Positions 1 to 7,098 of a stretch of 13,210 nt of DNA are shown here, in pieces. Below the pieces are notes generated by a model. The model was not told where the DNA came from. It did not search any database and worked only from the letters and a program-made list of their open reading frames with translations. This DNA comes from Sulfurimonas sp. (lineage in GTDB: Bacteria > Campylobacterota > Campylobacteria > Campylobacterales > Sulfurimonadaceae). The stretch spans positions 1 through 13,210 of the forward strand of contig JALUBM010000287.1 of NCBI GenBank assembly GCA_027044845.1. The letters are read 5' to 3'. The translations under genes and the position numbers were made by a program. Positions within the stretch are counted from its first letter, which is position 1. Each line of letters opens with the position of its first letter.

Positions 1-104
1 GTTCTTAGGTTTAATAAAAAACGACGTTTTGTTCTGTTTTTTGCATGAGAAACATTGTTCCCACTCATAGGGCCTTTGCCACTAATAGCACATCTTCTTG
101 CCAT
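1..104 (-). CDS. rpmB: 50S ribosomal protein L28, 5' part (cut by window edge)
   Basis: Structural protein of the large ribosomal subunit. Reading the minus strand from the ATG at 104-102 gives 34 codons that run off the window edge. They begin [20 protein letters not shown] and continue with a basic stretch ([13 protein letters not shown]), which is the characteristic N-terminal half of bacterial L28. The family is about 62-65 residues in this group, so roughly half is present. An AAGGA ribosome-binding site lies about 7 nt upstream of the ATG. The gene diverges from the HDOD gene at 263. I see no sign of damage; the truncation is only the end of the window. Confidence 0.93.
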   Translation of the reverse strand, partial: MARRCAISGKGPMSGNNVSHAKNRTKRRFLLNLR

Positions 105-138
105 TTGAGTATCCTTGAATGATATTTTAAAGTTGCGA

Positions 139-166
139 ATTGTATCAAATCAAAGCAAAACTCCAA
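139..166 (-). promoter_or_regulatory. Candidate promoter for rpmB
   Basis: On the minus strand a TACAAT -10 box (139-144) is preceded, after a 16-nt spacer, by TTGGAG (161-166), a weak -35. The predicted start is near 132, giving a leader of about 28 nt that contains the AAGGA site. Campylobacterota promoters often lack a clear -35, so the -10 carries most of the weight. The rest of the 158-bp gap between rpmB and the HDOD gene (105-262) is AT-rich and holds only this promoter and the opposite-strand one. Confidence 0.45.
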
Positions 167-204
167 CTTAAGCCAAATATATTTTTGACTAAACAACTTT
201 TTTA

Positions 205-233
205 TAGACATTTTATCTTTTTCTAGCTAAAAT
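205..233 (+). promoter_or_regulatory. Promoter of the HDOD-CheX operon
   Basis: TAGACA (205-210, five of six matches to TTGACA), a spacer of exactly 17 nt, then TAAAAT (228-233, five of six matches to TATAAT). This is the best sigma-70-type promoter on this side of the gap. It predicts a transcript start near 240 and a leader of only about 23 nt before the TTG start at 263. Confidence 0.55.
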
Positions 234-262
234 GTACAACATTCAACATAAAGTATAACATT

Positions 263-1060
263 TTGATTACAACAAAACAAATTGATTCATATATAGCAAA
301 AATACCGCCATCACCAAAGGTTCTAAAAGAAACACTCACTTTACTCAATCAAGGTGATTTAGTAAAAGCTGCAAAAACAGGTAAAGAGGACCGTGCCCTT
401 AATGCCTATCTCAAGGAACTTGTCAATAAGCCTATTTACGGGTTTAGAAATGAAGTCAATGATATTTCTCAAATATTTGGCATACTTGGTGTATCTAAAT
501 CACAGCAGACAACTTATAATTATATGATTTCTCTGCTTTCGCCAACAAAATGGAAACTCTTCAAACTCAATAAATCTTCTTTTTACGACCTACAAGCACA
601 GCTCTCAGCAAACTGGCACAAGATTACTGCTCATTTAAATATAAATGATAAAGATGTACAAAGTGCTATTTCTTTACTTCCTGCAAGTATTATAGTCTCA
701 GAAGCACTATTTTGTGAAAAGTTAGAAGATGTAAAACTCTTAAGAAGTGTAGATGAAATTGATTTAAACACCATTTTACAAAGATTATGTAAAATGGATC
801 TTTTTGATATTTGCCAAAGAATTGCCCAAAGGTGGGAAATGCCTGAAAGCACGGCAGCTATAATACAAGCTTCATCTGGCGTTAAATCTTCGAATGATGA
901 GACAATCAATACATTGGGAAAATGGATGCATTTACTTCTTTTTTATACTTTATCACAACCTACTTTTATAGAGGCACAGCTCAATGATTTTATTGACTTT
1001 CAAATAGACTATGTCAGTGATATATATGATGATTTTTCACAATTAATGGAGATTAAATGA
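263..1060 (+). CDS. HDOD-domain signalling protein
   Basis: 265 aa, soluble, with no signal peptide or membrane segment. Residues ~12-210 resemble an HDOD domain (a catalytically dead relative of HD hydrolases used in bacterial signalling): the opening IPPSPKVLKETLTLL is typical, followed by the helical region around YLKELVNKPIYGF and an internal region (LLPASIIVSEALF) at the place where HD enzymes carry their His-Asp. No His-Asp pair is present, so it is probably a protein-binding module rather than an enzyme. The start is TTG at 263; the frame closes with TAG at 224-226 and there is no in-frame ATG between, so TTG is the best choice, with a weak AAAG upstream. Its stop overlaps the start of the next gene by 4 nt (ATGA), implying coupled translation. 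HDOD proteins are often tied to chemotaxis or two-component signalling, which fits the CheX-domain neighbour. The precise role is unknown. Confidence 0.8.
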   Translation: MITTKQIDSYIAKIPPSPKVLKETLTLLNQGDLVKAAKTGKEDRALNAYLKELVNKPIYGFRNEVNDISQIFGILGVSKSQQTTYNYMISLLSPTKWKLFKLNKSSFYDLQAQLSANWHKITAHLNINDKDVQSAISLLPASIIVSEALFCEKLEDVKLLRSVDEIDLNTILQRLCKMDLFDICQRIAQRWEMPESTAAIIQASSGVKSSNDETINTLGKWMHLLLFYTLSQPTFIEAQLNDFIDFQIDYVSDIYDDFSQLMEIK

Positions 1061-2451
1061 GAGCGGTAATAAAAGACAGCATCGGAGTATTTCATCCTCA
1101 AGGATTTTTAGACGGTGCATCAAGTGCCTCACTACTAAGTATAGAAGATATAGAACAAACTGTAAAAAGTAATGCTTCTATGATTCTTGTTTCACTTAAA
1201 AAAGTGATTTTTTTTAATAGAAACGGGTTAGACACCTTTGTGAAAATGTTTCAAAAAGTAAGAATAGCAAATCATATTACTGTAGGTTTTTGCGACTATG
1301 ATAAGAAAAAGTATAATGCAATTAAAAAGTTTTATAATGATGATGTAAATTTTTCACTTTTTAAAACACAAAAAATTGCATCACTCTTTTCTGCAAGTTT
1401 TAAAGAAAAAAATCAAAACATTCTTCTCTTCAGCGATGACAAGTCCCAAAGAGCTGCACTGGCTATAGAACTACATGACAACGGACACAATCCTATTGTT
1501 GCACAAACACAAAAAGAATTTTTGCAAAAAGCAGAAGTAAAAGATGCTTATGATATCATCATTGAAGATACATTTCTTGGACAAATGGGGCAGCAAGTTG
1601 CAACGAGAGTAACTGGCAATGCCATTATTTACACCCTATCTTCTTTTTTAGATGCTGAAATAGGCAATACTTTTAACATAGCTTATCATAATAATTCACT
1701 CAATGTCGGTTTTAGACTTTTTATTTTTGATGTGTATAAAGTTGTTAGTATGAATATTCATGCATTAAACTTTTTTTCAAAACTTGCATCTTCTGCTGCT
1801 GAGTACAATGCAACATTATGTTTTATAGGTATGTCATTTGATAAGACACCTATTCTTTTTAAAGAGACACTTGAGGATTCTGGAATGATGTTCTTTAATC
1901 AAATGGATGATATTTTACAAAACAAAGAACTTTTAGATGAACTAGGAGCTAGTAGTGCCGTTTCAGGAAAAAACAAACGTGCTATCAATAAAGTTCTTGT
2001 AACGGAGCTGCCAAATTTTATTGATGCAACTGTGACAACAATAGAGATGATGACCAACTCAAAGGCAGTAAAAGATGCAGCTAAAGTCAATAAAATCGAA
2101 ATCACAGATCAGTCTGACAAAATAGCAAGTTCTATCGGATTTTACGGTGATATTGACGGTATGATCATGCTTGTTTTTCCTTTGGGTATTGCAAAAAAAG
2201 CCTGTGAACTACTTATTGGAGAGAGTACAGAGGACAAAGAACTAATACTCGACACCTTGGCGGAACTTGTCAATATCGTCGGAGGAAAAGTCAAAACACT
2301 TTTAGCAGATGAACATATAAGCGTCAATATCACCCTACCTCGAACATATCAAGATATGAATGGTCTTTTAGAAGTTGCCGAGGGCAAAAAAGGCGTTCAA
2401 GTTGATTTATCTTTTGATAATGACAAGTTTTTATTTTTCTTAACAAGATAA
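1057..2451 (+). CDS. Multidomain STAS-like / receiver-like / STAS-like / CheX protein
   Basis: 464 aa, soluble. I read four parts by eye. Residues ~1-110 are STAS-like (LVSLKKVIFFNRNGLDTF, where Asn56 stands where anti-sigma antagonists carry the phosphorylatable Ser). Residues ~120-200 are receiver-like, with an acidic pair D127/D128 and a candidate phosphoacceptor D171 (YDIIIED), but no clear conserved Lys. Residues ~205-290 are a second STAS-like unit (FIFDVYKVVSMNIHALNFF), again without the Ser. Residues ~312-464 are a CheX-like domain, whose D399-x3-E403-x2-N406 pattern matches the CheC/CheX/FliY phosphatase signature, followed by GG. CheX-type domains dephosphorylate CheY-P. The ATG at 1057 overlaps the preceding HDOD stop by 4 nt and has GGAG upstream. 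The CheX part is the secure call; the others are weak by-eye assignments. Catalytic activity and partner are inferred. Confidence 0.72.
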   Translation: MRAVIKDSIGVFHPQGFLDGASSASLLSIEDIEQTVKSNASMILVSLKKVIFFNRNGLDTFVKMFQKVRIANHITVGFCDYDKKKYNAIKKFYNDDVNFSLFKTQKIASLFSASFKEKNQNILLFSDDKSQRAALAIELHDNGHNPIVAQTQKEFLQKAEVKDAYDIIIEDTFLGQMGQQVATRVTGNAIIYTLSSFLDAEIGNTFNIAYHNNSLNVGFRLFIFDVYKVVSMNIHALNFFSKLASSAAEYNATLCFIGMSFDKTPILFKETLEDSGMMFFNQMDDILQNKELLDELGASSAVSGKNKRAINKVLVTELPNFIDATVTTIEMMTNSKAVKDAAKVNKIEITDQSDKIASSIGFYGDIDGMIMLVFPLGIAKKACELLIGESTEDKELILDTLAELVNIVGGKVKTLLADEHISVNITLPRTYQDMNGLLEVAEGKKGVQVDLSFDNDKFLFFLTR

Positions 2452-2455
2452 AAGC

Positions 2456-2480
2456 TATTGTAGTTTATAATTACACAATA
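2456..2480 (+). promoter_or_regulatory. rpe promoter with a dyad around the -10 box
   Basis: A perfect TATAAT -10 (2466-2471) lies 25 nt before the rpe ATG, predicting a start near 2478. No convincing -35 is visible. The -10 sits between the inverted half-sites TATTGT (2456-2461) and ACAATA (2475-2480), spaced by 13 nt, which is a plausible repressor operator or a chance dyad. The 44-bp gap between the CheX gene and rpe holds nothing else except the AAAGGA ribosome-binding site. Confidence 0.45.
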
Positions 2481-2495
2481 ACGTAAAGGAATAAA

Positions 2496-3137
2496 ATGCA
2501 GGTAGCTCCTAGTATTCTCTCAGCAGACTTTGGAAATTTGGCACGAGATGTAAAAGAGATTTGTGACGCGGGATGTGATTTAGTACATGTTGATGTAATG
2601 GACGGACATTTTGTGCCTAATCTCACTATAGGTCCTGTTGTCGTTTCTGCCATAGCAACAACAGCCACAAAACCTCTTGATATTCACCTTATGGTTGAGA
2701 ACAATACATTTTTTGTTGATTTATTTGCTCCTTTAAAACCTAAATATATCTCTTTTCATATAGAAGAAGAAAAACATCCACATAGGCTAATTCAAAAAAT
2801 TCGCTCTCTTGGAATCAAACCATGTATAGTGCTTAACCCAAATACCATTCCCGAAGAACTTGAATATATTCTTGAAGATTTAGACATGGTTCTACTTATG
2901 AGTGTTAATCCTGGTTTTGGTGGACAAACATTTATACAATCAGTAATTCCAAAAGCAAAAAAACTTAATGAAATGCGAAATCGACTCAATCCTAATTGTT
3001 TGATTCAAATTGATGGAGGCGTGAACGATAAAAACATCCATGCACTCAAAGAAGTCGGCGTTGATGTCGTAGTTGCGGGGAGCTATGTTTTTAAACATGA
3101 GAACAGAGCGAAAGCTATAAAAAGTCTGCAAATATAA
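2496..3137 (+). CDS. rpe: Ribulose-phosphate 3-epimerase
   Basis: Interconverts D-ribulose 5-phosphate and D-xylulose 5-phosphate in the cytoplasm (non-oxidative pentose phosphate pathway; also the Calvin cycle where present). 213 aa, the normal length for this TIM-barrel family. The family pattern is complete: opening APSILSADF with Ser9, the metal site at H31-x-D33 and H64 (DIHLMV), M35/D36 (VDVMDGHFVPN), the phosphate-binding loop MSVNPGFGGQ (135-144), catalytic D173 in IDGGV, and the GS loop in VVAGSYVF. The ATG at 2496 has AAAGGA about 6 nt upstream. It is the first gene of a compact unit: its TAA overlaps the trpF ATG by one base (TAATG). The gene looks intact. Confidence 0.97.
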   Translation: MQVAPSILSADFGNLARDVKEICDAGCDLVHVDVMDGHFVPNLTIGPVVVSAIATTATKPLDIHLMVENNTFFVDLFAPLKPKYISFHIEEEKHPHRLIQKIRSLGIKPCIVLNPNTIPEELEYILEDLDMVLLMSVNPGFGGQTFIQSVIPKAKKLNEMRNRLNPNCLIQIDGGVNDKNIHALKEVGVDVVVAGSYVFKHENRAKAIKSLQI

Positions 3138-3721
3138 TGCGTACAAAAATCTGTGGTATAACCTCTTATGAAGATGCTCTGATGGCTATTGATATTGGAG
3201 CAGATGCTTTAGGATTTGTATTTTATGAGAAATCACCCCGTTACCTTACACCACAACAGGCAAAAAATATTATTCAAAAGTTACCTCCTTTTGTTGAAAA
3301 AGTAGCTCTCTTTGTCAATGTTGATGCTCAAATAGTTAATAGCACATGTAAAGAGATAGGTGCTACACTCGCTCAAATTCATTTCACCGCAAACGAAGCA
3401 TTTTACAATGCCCTCGAAGTACCTCATATTAAAGTGATACGTGCAAAAACAAAAGAAGATATACTCAAATATAATAATGAATATCGACTTGTAGATGCTT
3501 ACTGTGAAACCTACGGTGGTGCGGGAAAGCAGATAAATACACAATGGTTTGAAGGGATAGACTGCTCTAAAATAATTCTTGCAGGTGGACTGACTCCAAA
3601 AAATATATCTGCTTTAAAAAAATATGGTTTTTATGCTTTTGACGTTAGTAGCGGTGTTGAAATATCACACGGTAAAAAAGATGCCGTAAAAGTAAAAGAG
3701 TTTATACAAAATGCTCACTAA
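3137..3721 (+). CDS. trpF: Phosphoribosylanthranilate isomerase
   Basis: Converts N-(5'-phosphoribosyl)anthranilate to the carboxyphenylamino-deoxyribulose phosphate in tryptophan synthesis. 194 aa, a TIM barrel of ordinary length. The opening KICGIT carries catalytic C6; D120 in LVDAY is the expected general acid; GGAGK (127-131), AGGL and the final phosphate-binding DVSSGVE are all present. One local oddity: the usual QLHG-type motif reads QIHF (80-83). The start overlaps the rpe stop by one base, and the 3' end overlaps the following exonuclease gene by 11 nt, so the three genes are almost certainly co-translated. Its position between a pentose-phosphate gene and a nuclease, away from any other trp gene in view, suggests a dispersed tryptophan pathway. 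Confidence 0.95.
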   Translation: MRTKICGITSYEDALMAIDIGADALGFVFYEKSPRYLTPQQAKNIIQKLPPFVEKVALFVNVDAQIVNSTCKEIGATLAQIHFTANEAFYNALEVPHIKVIRAKTKEDILKYNNEYRLVDAYCETYGGAGKQINTQWFEGIDCSKIILAGGLTPKNISALKKYGFYAFDVSSGVEISHGKKDAVKVKEFIQNAH

Positions 3722-4520
3722 TGATTTTAATCTCGACGCCAAAAGCATTTCACGCCTTACTTCACGTGGACTTTCACTAAAAACACTTAAAGGACAGCTT
3801 ACAGAAGAATTAGAGCTTTCCATAGAACTTTGGAAAGCTCAGGGCTTACATATAATTAAATATCATGGATATTATTATTTTAGTACAAAATTTATTCCTA
3901 TAGAAGAAGCAGAATTTTGTATAGTTGATATTGAGACAAACGGTTCAAAAATAGAAAAGCACCAAATTATCGAACTCGCTGCCATCAAAGTAAAGAATGG
4001 ACAAATTATTGATAAGTTTGAATCTTTGGTGCATACGCAGGAGATTAATCCACACATAACAAAAATTACAGGTATTTCTGCGAATGACACAACAAATGCC
4101 CCCGAGCTTAAAGATGTTCTTATGCATTTTAAACTTTTTTTGGGGGATGCCATATTTGTTGCACATGATGTTAAATTTGATTATAGTTTTGTCTCTAAAA
4201 GTTTACAAAAAATCGGCTTAGAACCGCTTTTAAACAGAAGTCTCTGTTCTCTTGCTTTAGCAGAGAGAACCATCGTCTCTTACAGATATGCACTTTCATA
4301 TTTAGATGAAACACTTCATCTAAATCCAAAAGCAAGACATCACAGAGCGATGAGCGATGTTATAACGACTTATGGATTATTTCTATTAAGTCTCAATAAT
4401 TTAAATGAACATATAAAAACGGTAGAAGATTTAATCAAATTTTCTAAAGAGGCACCACGCTTAAAGCGTCCAAAATTCGATCCCCTCCTAGAACTAAAAA
4501 AAGAAGAAAAAGAGCAATAA
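3711..4520 (+). CDS. DnaQ-type 3'-5' exonuclease (DEDDh)
   Basis: 269 aa. Residues ~67-235 form an exonuclease domain of the DNA polymerase III epsilon type. ExoI is D73-I-E75 (FCIVDIETNG), ExoII ends in D157 (FVAHDVKFDYSF) and ExoIII is H211-x4-D216 (HHRAMSD), so the DEDDh catalytic set is complete. It should remove 3'-terminal nucleotides from DNA, either as the proofreading subunit or as a related repair nuclease. About 66 residues precede the exonuclease domain and look like a small helical or winged-helix-like module; canonical epsilon subunits start almost directly at ExoI. The lysine- and glutamate-rich tail (LKRPKF... to the end) may be a partner-binding tail. The start overlaps trpF by 11 nt. 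A homologue called dnaQ follows rpe in C. jejuni as I recall; whether this is the true epsilon subunit is unproven. Confidence 0.88.
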   Translation: MLTNDFNLDAKSISRLTSRGLSLKTLKGQLTEELELSIELWKAQGLHIIKYHGYYYFSTKFIPIEEAEFCIVDIETNGSKIEKHQIIELAAIKVKNGQIIDKFESLVHTQEINPHITKITGISANDTTNAPELKDVLMHFKLFLGDAIFVAHDVKFDYSFVSKSLQKIGLEPLLNRSLCSLALAERTIVSYRYALSYLDETLHLNPKARHHRAMSDVITTYGLFLLSLNNLNEHIKTVEDLIKFSKEAPRLKRPKFDPLLELKKEEKEQ

Positions 4521-4533
4521 AAAATTACTCTTT
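4509..4533. terminator. Hairpin across convergent stop codons
   Basis: AAAGAG (4509-4514) pairs with CTCTTT (4528-4533), and inside it AAT (4516-4518) pairs with ATT (4524-4526) around a 5-nt A loop, with one mismatch. It spans the stop codons of the exonuclease gene (4518-4520) and accA (4525-4527). The stem is A/T-rich and lacks a proper T-run on either side, so at best it is a weak bidirectional terminator. Confidence 0.3.
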
Positions 4534-5460
4534 AAAAGCACCTGGTTTTGTAAGTTTTGCATAACGAGCATTCATTCTTTCTTCTTCGCTCATGGCTTTA
4601 AGTTCCTTTATCTCTTTTAAAAAATACTCTTTAAGAACTTCTGCTGCTTTTTCTTTCTCTCTATGCGCTCCGATTAAAGGTTCATCAATAATTTCATCAA
4701 TCAAATCTAGCTCTTTCAGATCTGCACTAGTAATTTTAAGTGCATTTGTAGCTGTTTGTACTTTTTTAGGATCATTCCATAAAATTGCAGCACAACCTTC
4801 AGGAGAAATAATACTAAATATAGAATAACGCATCATAGCAAATTTATCGGCAACGCCAATTGCGAGTGCTCCACCCGAGCCACCTTCACCAATAACAATA
4901 GAAACAGTAGGTATCTTTAATTCTGCAAGTTCAAGTAAATTTCGAGCAATTGCTTCACTTTGGTTTCGCTCTTCTGCACCAATGCCTGGATATGCACCTG
5001 GTGTGTCTATTAGCATCAAAAGTGGCAAATTAAATTTTTCAGCTAATTTTGCGGCACGAAGTGCTTTTCTATAACCTTCAGGATGTGGCATACCAAAATT
5101 ACGTTTAAGTTTATTTTTTGTTCCACGCCCTTTTTGTTCGCCGATAACCATAACTTTTTCATCACCAATATAACCAATATAACAGAGAATAGCAGCATCA
5201 TCACGGAAATGCCTATCTCCATGAATTTCATACTCATCTCTCATAATAAACTTAATATAATCTAAGGCATAAGGTCGATCCAAGTGGCGTGCGAGCTGAA
5301 GCTTTTGAAAATCAGAAAGATTCTTATAAATCTTTTTTACTTCTTTATCCAGTTTTTTTGTTAGTTCTTCAACAGCTCCAAGATCATGACGAACTTGTGC
5401 AGAAATTATATCTTCTTGAATAAATTTTATTTTATATTCAAAGTCTAAGTATGTAGCCAC
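4525..5460 (-). CDS. accA: Acetyl-CoA carboxylase carboxyltransferase subunit alpha
   Basis: Alpha half of the carboxyltransferase that moves the carboxyl group from biotin to acetyl-CoA, giving malonyl-CoA, the first committed step of fatty-acid synthesis. It works with AccD, which is not in this window. 311 aa, typical length. An N-terminal helical coiled region (~5-58) is followed by the crotonase-like domain with HGDRHFRDD (80-88), GEQKGR (107-112), [17 protein letters not shown] (151-167) and the oxyanion-forming GGSGGA (193-198). The start is GTG at 5460-5458, with AAGGA about 6 nt upstream; an ATG 2 nt earlier is out of frame. It follows fabF by 16 nt and is therefore very likely in the same transcript. 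Its 3' end converges on the exonuclease gene with only 4 nt between stops. Confidence 0.97.
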   Translation of the reverse strand: MATYLDFEYKIKFIQEDIISAQVRHDLGAVEELTKKLDKEVKKIYKNLSDFQKLQLARHLDRPYALDYIKFIMRDEYEIHGDRHFRDDAAILCYIGYIGDEKVMVIGEQKGRGTKNKLKRNFGMPHPEGYRKALRAAKLAEKFNLPLLMLIDTPGAYPGIGAEERNQSEAIARNLLELAELKIPTVSIVIGEGGSGGALAIGVADKFAMMRYSIFSIISPEGCAAILWNDPKKVQTATNALKITSADLKELDLIDEIIDEPLIGAHREKEKAAEVLKEYFLKEIKELKAMSEEERMNARYAKLTKPGAFKE

Positions 5461-5476
5461 ATTAAATCCTTATCAA

Positions 5477-6694
5477 CTAGATTTTTTTGAATATAAGAAC
5501 ACCGTTTGTTCCGCCAAAACCAAATGAGTTACTCATAACAATATTAAGATCTGCTTTTCTTGCACCTTCCGTTACATAATCCAAATCACAATTTTCATCA
5601 GGTGTTTCATAATTTATTGTTGGAGGAATAATTCCGTCTCTCATTGCCATTAAACAAGTAACAGCTTCTATACTTCCAGAAGCACCAAGACAATGACCTA
5701 TTTGTCCTTTAATTGAACTCATTGGAGGACAGTTCTCTTTTCCACTTAAAAGACCTTTAAGTGCTAAAGTTTCATTTTTGTCATTAATAAGTGTACTTGT
5801 TCCGTGTGCATTTACATAATCTAGCTTTGGTTCCCCTGCCATTTTATAAGCAGCTTTCATAGCACGTGCAGGACCATCGAGAGATGGAGTAGTAATATGA
5901 CTTGCATCACCACTTTCGCCAAAACCAATAACTTCACCATATATTTTTGCTCCGCGAGCAACTGCAGATTCATATTCTTCAAGAACCAATGCACCAGCAC
6001 CTTCTCCCATAACAAAACCATCACGGTTCGCATCAAAAGGACGAGATGAATGCTTTGGATCGTCGTTCCTCGTTGAAAGTGCTTTCATAGCAGCAAAACC
6101 ACCGACGCCAACACCTGTGATAGCAGACTCAGCAGAAACAACTAACATTTTATCGGCACCATTACACATAATTGTTTTTACAGCGTCACTTACTGCATGT
6201 GTTCCAGCAGCACATGCAGTTACACTTGAAGTATTAGGACCTTTTGTGCCATGTGCGATAGCAACAAATCCACCAAGCATATTCACAAGTGCTCCAGGAA
6301 TAAAAAATGGAGAAATCCGTCTAGGTCCTTTTGTGCTAAGAATTACAGAGTTCTTCTCAATCGAAGGAAGTCCACCAATTCCAGAACCAGCACTTACGCC
6401 AAATCGTTCCATATCAGTATCTTCAGGCAATGCTGCATCGACCATTGCTTCTTTTGCAGCTTTAAGTCCAAGATGAATAAATCTGTCTGCTTTTTTTACT
6501 TCTTTTGGAGGCATGACTGTTGCAGGATCAAAATCTTTTACTTCTGCAGCTATTTTTACACTGAATTTTTCAGGGTCAAATATTGTAATAGTATCTATTC
6601 CACACTCGCCGTCACATATTGCCTTAAAAGAACTCTCTTTATCATGACCTAATGAATTTATCATTCCTAAACCTGTTACTACAACTCTTCTCAT
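5477..6694 (-). CDS. fabF: Beta-ketoacyl-ACP synthase II
   Basis: Condenses malonyl-ACP with the growing acyl-ACP in type II fatty-acid elongation. 405 aa, a thiolase-fold protein of usual length. The catalytic triad is clear: C161 in VTACAAGTH, H297 in NAHGTST and H334 in GQIGHCLGASG, with the supporting Lys at 329. The opening RRVVVTGLGMI and the C-terminal SNSFGFGGTNGVL are diagnostic for FabF rather than FabH. FabB is unlikely from the overall pattern but not formally excluded. The ATG at 6694 has GGAGAG about 7 nt upstream. It lies downstream of acpP, but 115 nt and a strong hairpin separate them, so its expression probably depends on read-through or on a weak promoter in that gap. Confidence 0.97.
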   Translation of the reverse strand: MRRVVVTGLGMINSLGHDKESSFKAICDGECGIDTITIFDPEKFSVKIAAEVKDFDPATVMPPKEVKKADRFIHLGLKAAKEAMVDAALPEDTDMERFGVSAGSGIGGLPSIEKNSVILSTKGPRRISPFFIPGALVNMLGGFVAIAHGTKGPNTSSVTACAAGTHAVSDAVKTIMCNGADKMLVVSAESAITGVGVGGFAAMKALSTRNDDPKHSSRPFDANRDGFVMGEGAGALVLEEYESAVARGAKIYGEVIGFGESGDASHITTPSLDGPARAMKAAYKMAGEPKLDYVNAHGTSTLINDKNETLALKGLLSGKENCPPMSSIKGQIGHCLGASGSIEAVTCLMAMRDGIIPPTINYETPDENCDLDYVTEGARKADLNIVMSNSFGFGGTNGVLIFKKI

Positions 6695-6736
6695 TGAACA
6701 CTCTCCATAAAATATAAAATACTTTTAAAAATTAAT

Positions 6737-6794
6737 ATAGTTCATTAACTATTAAAAATATTTACTGTTAAAGAGGCAACAACTCCTCTTTAAC
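6737..6794 (-). terminator. Hairpins between acpP and fabF (attenuating terminator)
   Basis: Fifteen nt after the acpP stop, the minus strand carries a perfect 10-bp stem, GTTAAAGAGG pairing with CCTCTTTAAC (6785-6794 and 6767-6776), with an 8-nt loop. A U-rich but interrupted tract (TATTTTTAAT) begins a few nt later. A second, weaker hairpin (6747-6752 with 6737-6742, loop of 4) follows and is itself trailed by ATTAATTTTT. Together they look like a partial terminator that lets some transcripts continue into fabF-accA. The remainder of the acpP-fabF gap is very AT-rich; a TATATT at 6734-6739 could be a weak -10 for fabF. Confidence 0.65.
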
Positions 6795-6809
6795 AAAATT
6801 AAAAATTGA

Positions 6810-7037
6810 CTATTTATTCTCGATATAATTTACAACATCTTGTACTGTTTGAATCTTTTCAGCTTCATCATCAGGAATTTCGATGTCGAATTTTTCTTCA
6901 AGAGCCATTACTAATTCTACAACATCAAGGCTATCTGCACCTAAATCTTCTACGAATTTTGCATCCGGTTTTACTTCATCTGGGTTAACGCTTAATTGCT
7001 CAACTACTACTTCTTTAATATCATCTAAAAGTGCCAT
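6810..7037 (-). CDS. acpP: Acyl carrier protein
   Basis: Small acidic carrier to which the growing acyl chain is attached through 4'-phosphopantetheine. 75 aa, normal size. The attachment serine is S36 within [17 protein letters not shown], the universal ACP motif, followed by the acidic helix II and III region ([13 protein letters not shown]). The ATG at 7037 has a strong AGGAG about 6 nt upstream. The gene has its own extended -10 promoter in the fabG-acpP gap and a strong hairpin right after its stop. This fits the very high ACP levels known in bacteria, so it can be transcribed alone as well as within the fab cluster. Confidence 0.98.
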   Translation of the reverse strand: MALLDDIKEVVVEQLSVNPDEVKPDAKFVEDLGADSLDVVELVMALEEKFDIEIPDDEAEKIQTVQDVVNYIENK

Positions 7038-7067
7038 TATAGCTCCTGTTTTTAAGTTTAAAATCCT

Positions 7068-7079
7068 GTAATTATAGCA
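7068..7079 (-). promoter_or_regulatory. acpP promoter, extended -10
   Basis: On the minus strand the 61-nt gap between fabG and acpP contains TGC followed by a perfect TATAAT (7071-7076), an extended -10 element. The predicted start is near 7064, giving a leader of about 27 nt that contains AGGAG. No -35 is recognisable, as expected where an extended -10 compensates. Confidence 0.65.
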
Positions 7080-7098
7080 TAAATATCTTAGAGTACAT

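Noticed and set aside
263..1060. HD-type phosphohydrolase activity for the HDOD protein
   Set aside because: No adjacent His-Asp metal pair occurs where active HD enzymes carry it.
6117..6652. Two plus-strand open frames opposite fabF (119 and 133 codons)
   Set aside because: They lie wholly inside fabF, whose catalytic residues are all intact; the translations resemble no family and follow fabF codon structure on the other strand.
7038..7098. Riboswitch or structured leader upstream of acpP
   Set aside because: The predicted leader is only about 27 nt and is explained by the promoter and ribosome-binding site.
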